NCBI GenBank assembly: GCA_024642295.1
Contig: JAHEBK010000081.1
Location: 1 to 7,250, forward strand
Source: Flavobacterium sp.
Lineage (GTDB): Bacteria > Bacteroidota > Bacteroidia > Flavobacteriales > Flavobacteriaceae
Reading direction: 5' to 3'
Length of the DNA stretch: 7,250 nt
Below the pieces are notes generated by a model. The model was not told the origin of the DNA and made no database searches. It saw nothing but the letters and a program-made list of their open reading frames with translations. Position 1 is the stretch's first letter, and each line of letters opens with the position of its first letter. This document shows, piece by piece, positions 6,517 through 7,250 of the stretch. The position numbers were made by a program, and so were the translations under genes.

Positions 6517-6991
6517 ATACTTTGATTCCTTTTTTGAGGTACACACTCCATTGTTTGCTAAAAGCATGAATACTGTCGGTTGCTATGTTTTTTTGGTTGA
6601 CGACTTTTCCACCTTTATTTTTGTACTCAAAAATCCCGCCATATAAATTGTAAATATTCGTGTAACCTGATTTTTTGAGTTTTTCACCAATTTTTTCACT
6701 ACGTACACCAATAGAACAATAGACTACAATGGGAGTGTTTTTATTTTTAATTATCGTATTTACTTTTTTTATATCAAAATAATTGTAGCCAACTGAAATG
6801 GCTTTTGGAAGATGGCTAACAATATATTCTTTGGGTTCACGAGTATCAAGTATAACATAATTGGAGTTGTCCAATTCATTTACTTTAATGTATGAAACTG
6901 TTTTTTTATTAAGTTTTTCTAGCACCTCAGGAATTGAATTTTGAGCTGTAGCAACAAAATTAATAAGTAGTATAAAGACCAAATTGCGCAT
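6506..6991 (-). CDS. Exported single-domain rhodanese-like sulfurtransferase
   Basis: The 161-aa product has a short signal peptide (MRNLVFILLINFVATAQ, probable cleavage after Ala16), so it should act in the periplasm. A single rhodanese domain covers about residues 30-130. It shows ILDTREPKEY (47-56), the conserved SHLPKAISV (59-67), the active-site loop YCSIGVRSE (91-99) with catalytic Cys92, and NLYGGIFEY (115-123). Cys92 and Arg97 are separated by four residues. This six-residue loop is typical of sulfur-accepting rhodaneses, unlike the seven-residue CX5R loop of Cdc25/Acr2-type phosphatases and arsenate reductases. A tail of about 30 residues after the domain (HAFSKQWSVYLKKG region, 142-155) is not part of the core fold. 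It is the first complete gene of the operon in view, follows a 91-nt spacer, and overlaps the TIGR04282 gene by 11 nt. Its sulfur donor and acceptor are unknown. Confidence 0.92.
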   Translation of the reverse strand: MRNLVFILLINFVATAQNSIPEVLEKLNKKTVSYIKVNELDNSNYVILDTREPKEYIVSHLPKAISVGYNYFDIKKVNTIIKNKNTPIVVYCSIGVRSEKIGEKLKKSGYTNIYNLYGGIFEYKNKGGKVVNQKNIATDSIHAFSKQWSVYLKKGIKVYEN

Positions 6992-7082
6992 CGTGGTTTT
7001 TGTATAAAGATATTTAAATTTAAAGACGTTTTAAAAAAAAATCCTGACAGAATAAGGTTGTTGGCGTCTAGTAAATGATATT
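6992..7082 (-). other. Spacer upstream of the rhodanese gene, possible operon promoter region
   Basis: This 91-nt A/T-rich gap is the longest non-coding stretch in the window and the most likely place for a promoter. Read on the minus strand, it has TATCTTTA (7012-7005), which matches the Bacteroidota -7 consensus TAnnTTTG except for the last base. There is no clear TTTG at the right distance upstream, and the implied leader would be only a few bases long. A nine-T run (around 7040-7032) follows a very weak possible stem (CCT...AGG), so a terminator for the upstream gene is possible but not convincing. No Shine-Dalgarno sequence precedes ATG 6991. Confidence 0.25.
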
Positions 7083-7250
7083 TTATAATTCATAACTACT
7101 TTTATTGAACAGTTTAATGATTAGGGATTGTCTGTTTATTTTTTCTTGTACTTGTAATTTGTATAACATTTTTAATATATAGGTCAAATCATTGATTAGT
7201 TTACCTAATTTTAGTGTCTTAGACGGAATATGTTTTTTAATAAATAAAAG
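7083..7250 (-). CDS. C-terminal end of an unidentified upstream gene (partial)
   Basis: One minus-strand frame is open from the window edge to a TAA at 7085-7083, giving 55 residues without a start codon in a suitable place. In DNA this AT-rich, 55 stop-free codons are unlikely by chance, while the other two minus-strand frames close within about a dozen codons and the plus-strand frames are also broken. The translation is rich in Lys, Leu and Ile, with a helical, amphipathic look (for example LKLGKLINDLTYILKMLYKL, ending NKSSYEL), as expected of a real C-terminus. I do not recognise a family. It lies 91 nt upstream of the rhodanese gene on the same strand, so it may be the previous gene of the same operon or the end of a neighbouring one. 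It could be chance, hence the moderate confidence. Confidence 0.5.
   Translation of the reverse strand, partial: LLFIKKHIPSKTLKLGKLINDLTYILKMLYKLQVQEKINRQSLIIKLFNKSSYEL

Noticed and set aside
6517..6567. Upstream start (6567) for the TIGR04282 transferase
   Set aside because: It would add 17 residues with no family character and a 62-nt overlap with the rhodanese gene; ATG 6516 has an AGGAA upstream and begins exactly at the family consensus.
1581..6646. Open frames of 74 to 114 codons on the plus strand (around 1581-1805, 1921-2151, 2395-2739, 3930-4214 and 6359-6646)
   Set aside because: Each lies antisense to a well-supported minus-strand gene, has no recognisable domain and reads as low-quality protein; they are shadows of real coding frames.
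6506..6991. Rhodanese protein as an Acr2/Cdc25-type arsenate reductase
   Set aside because: The active loop has Cys92 and Arg97 with four residues between (six-residue loop), the sulfurtransferase form, and the protein is exported; arsenate reductases of this fold have CX5R and are cytoplasmic.
7160..7188. Sigma70-like TTGACC and TATACA boxes on the minus strand
   Set aside because: They fall inside the probable coding end of the upstream gene, lie about 170 nt from the next start, and Bacteroidota do not use the classical -35/-10 consensus.
7187..7224. Short palindromes AATCATTGATT (7187-7197) and GTCTTAGAC (7216-7224) as operators
   Set aside because: They are short, expected by chance in AT-rich DNA, and lie within the probable upstream coding end.

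Overview
The window is AT-rich. Every gene I can support lies on the minus strand, and the genes are tightly packed. Short A/T-rich spacers, almost no Shine-Dalgarno sequences, Lys/Ile/Asn-rich proteins and the families present point to Bacteroidota, most likely a Flavobacterium-like member of the Flavobacteriaceae. This placement rests on composition and family content only; there is no rRNA or other marker gene in view.

In the direction of transcription (high to low coordinates) the layout is as follows. The C-terminal end of an unidentified upstream gene (7250-7083) is followed by a 91-nt spacer. Then come an exported single-domain rhodanese (6991-6506), a TIGR04282-type nucleotidyltransferase-like glycosyltransferase (start best placed at 6516), a membrane di-iron sterol desaturase/fatty acid hydroxylase family protein (5923-5051) and an exported DUF547 protein (4988-4236). 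These are followed by a TIGR04283-type GT2 glycosyltransferase (4243-3551), a lipoprotein resembling DUF6503 proteins (3540-2761), an FAD/NAD(P) pyridine-nucleotide-disulfide-type oxidoreductase (2720-1422), and a polytopic 4Fe-4S membrane protein of the NapH/NosR/CcoG type (1425-1), which runs off the window. Four junctions overlap by 11, 1, 8 and 4 nt and the other three gaps are 62, 10 and 40 nt, so this is very probably one operon.

The most informative pair is TIGR04282 plus TIGR04283. These two transferase families were first named as radical SAM/selenodomain-associated and are now annotated as arsenosugar biosynthesis glycosyltransferases, usually near the radical SAM enzyme ArsS and the methyltransferase ArsM. 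Neither ArsS nor ArsM is in this window, so the arsenosugar assignment is by family association. The rest of the operon is less explained: a membrane histidine-box oxygenase, three exported proteins (rhodanese, DUF547, lipoprotein), and a translationally coupled flavoprotein/polyferredoxin pair. A possible reading is a pathway that makes a glycosylated (perhaps arsenic-containing) metabolite and modifies it, or a lipid carrying it, at the membrane, with the flavoprotein/Fe-S pair moving electrons. That reading is inference.

I saw no RNA genes, CRISPR arrays, insertion sequences, attachment sites or convincing terminators. Apart from the two truncated end genes, no non-coding stretch exceeds about 90 nt.
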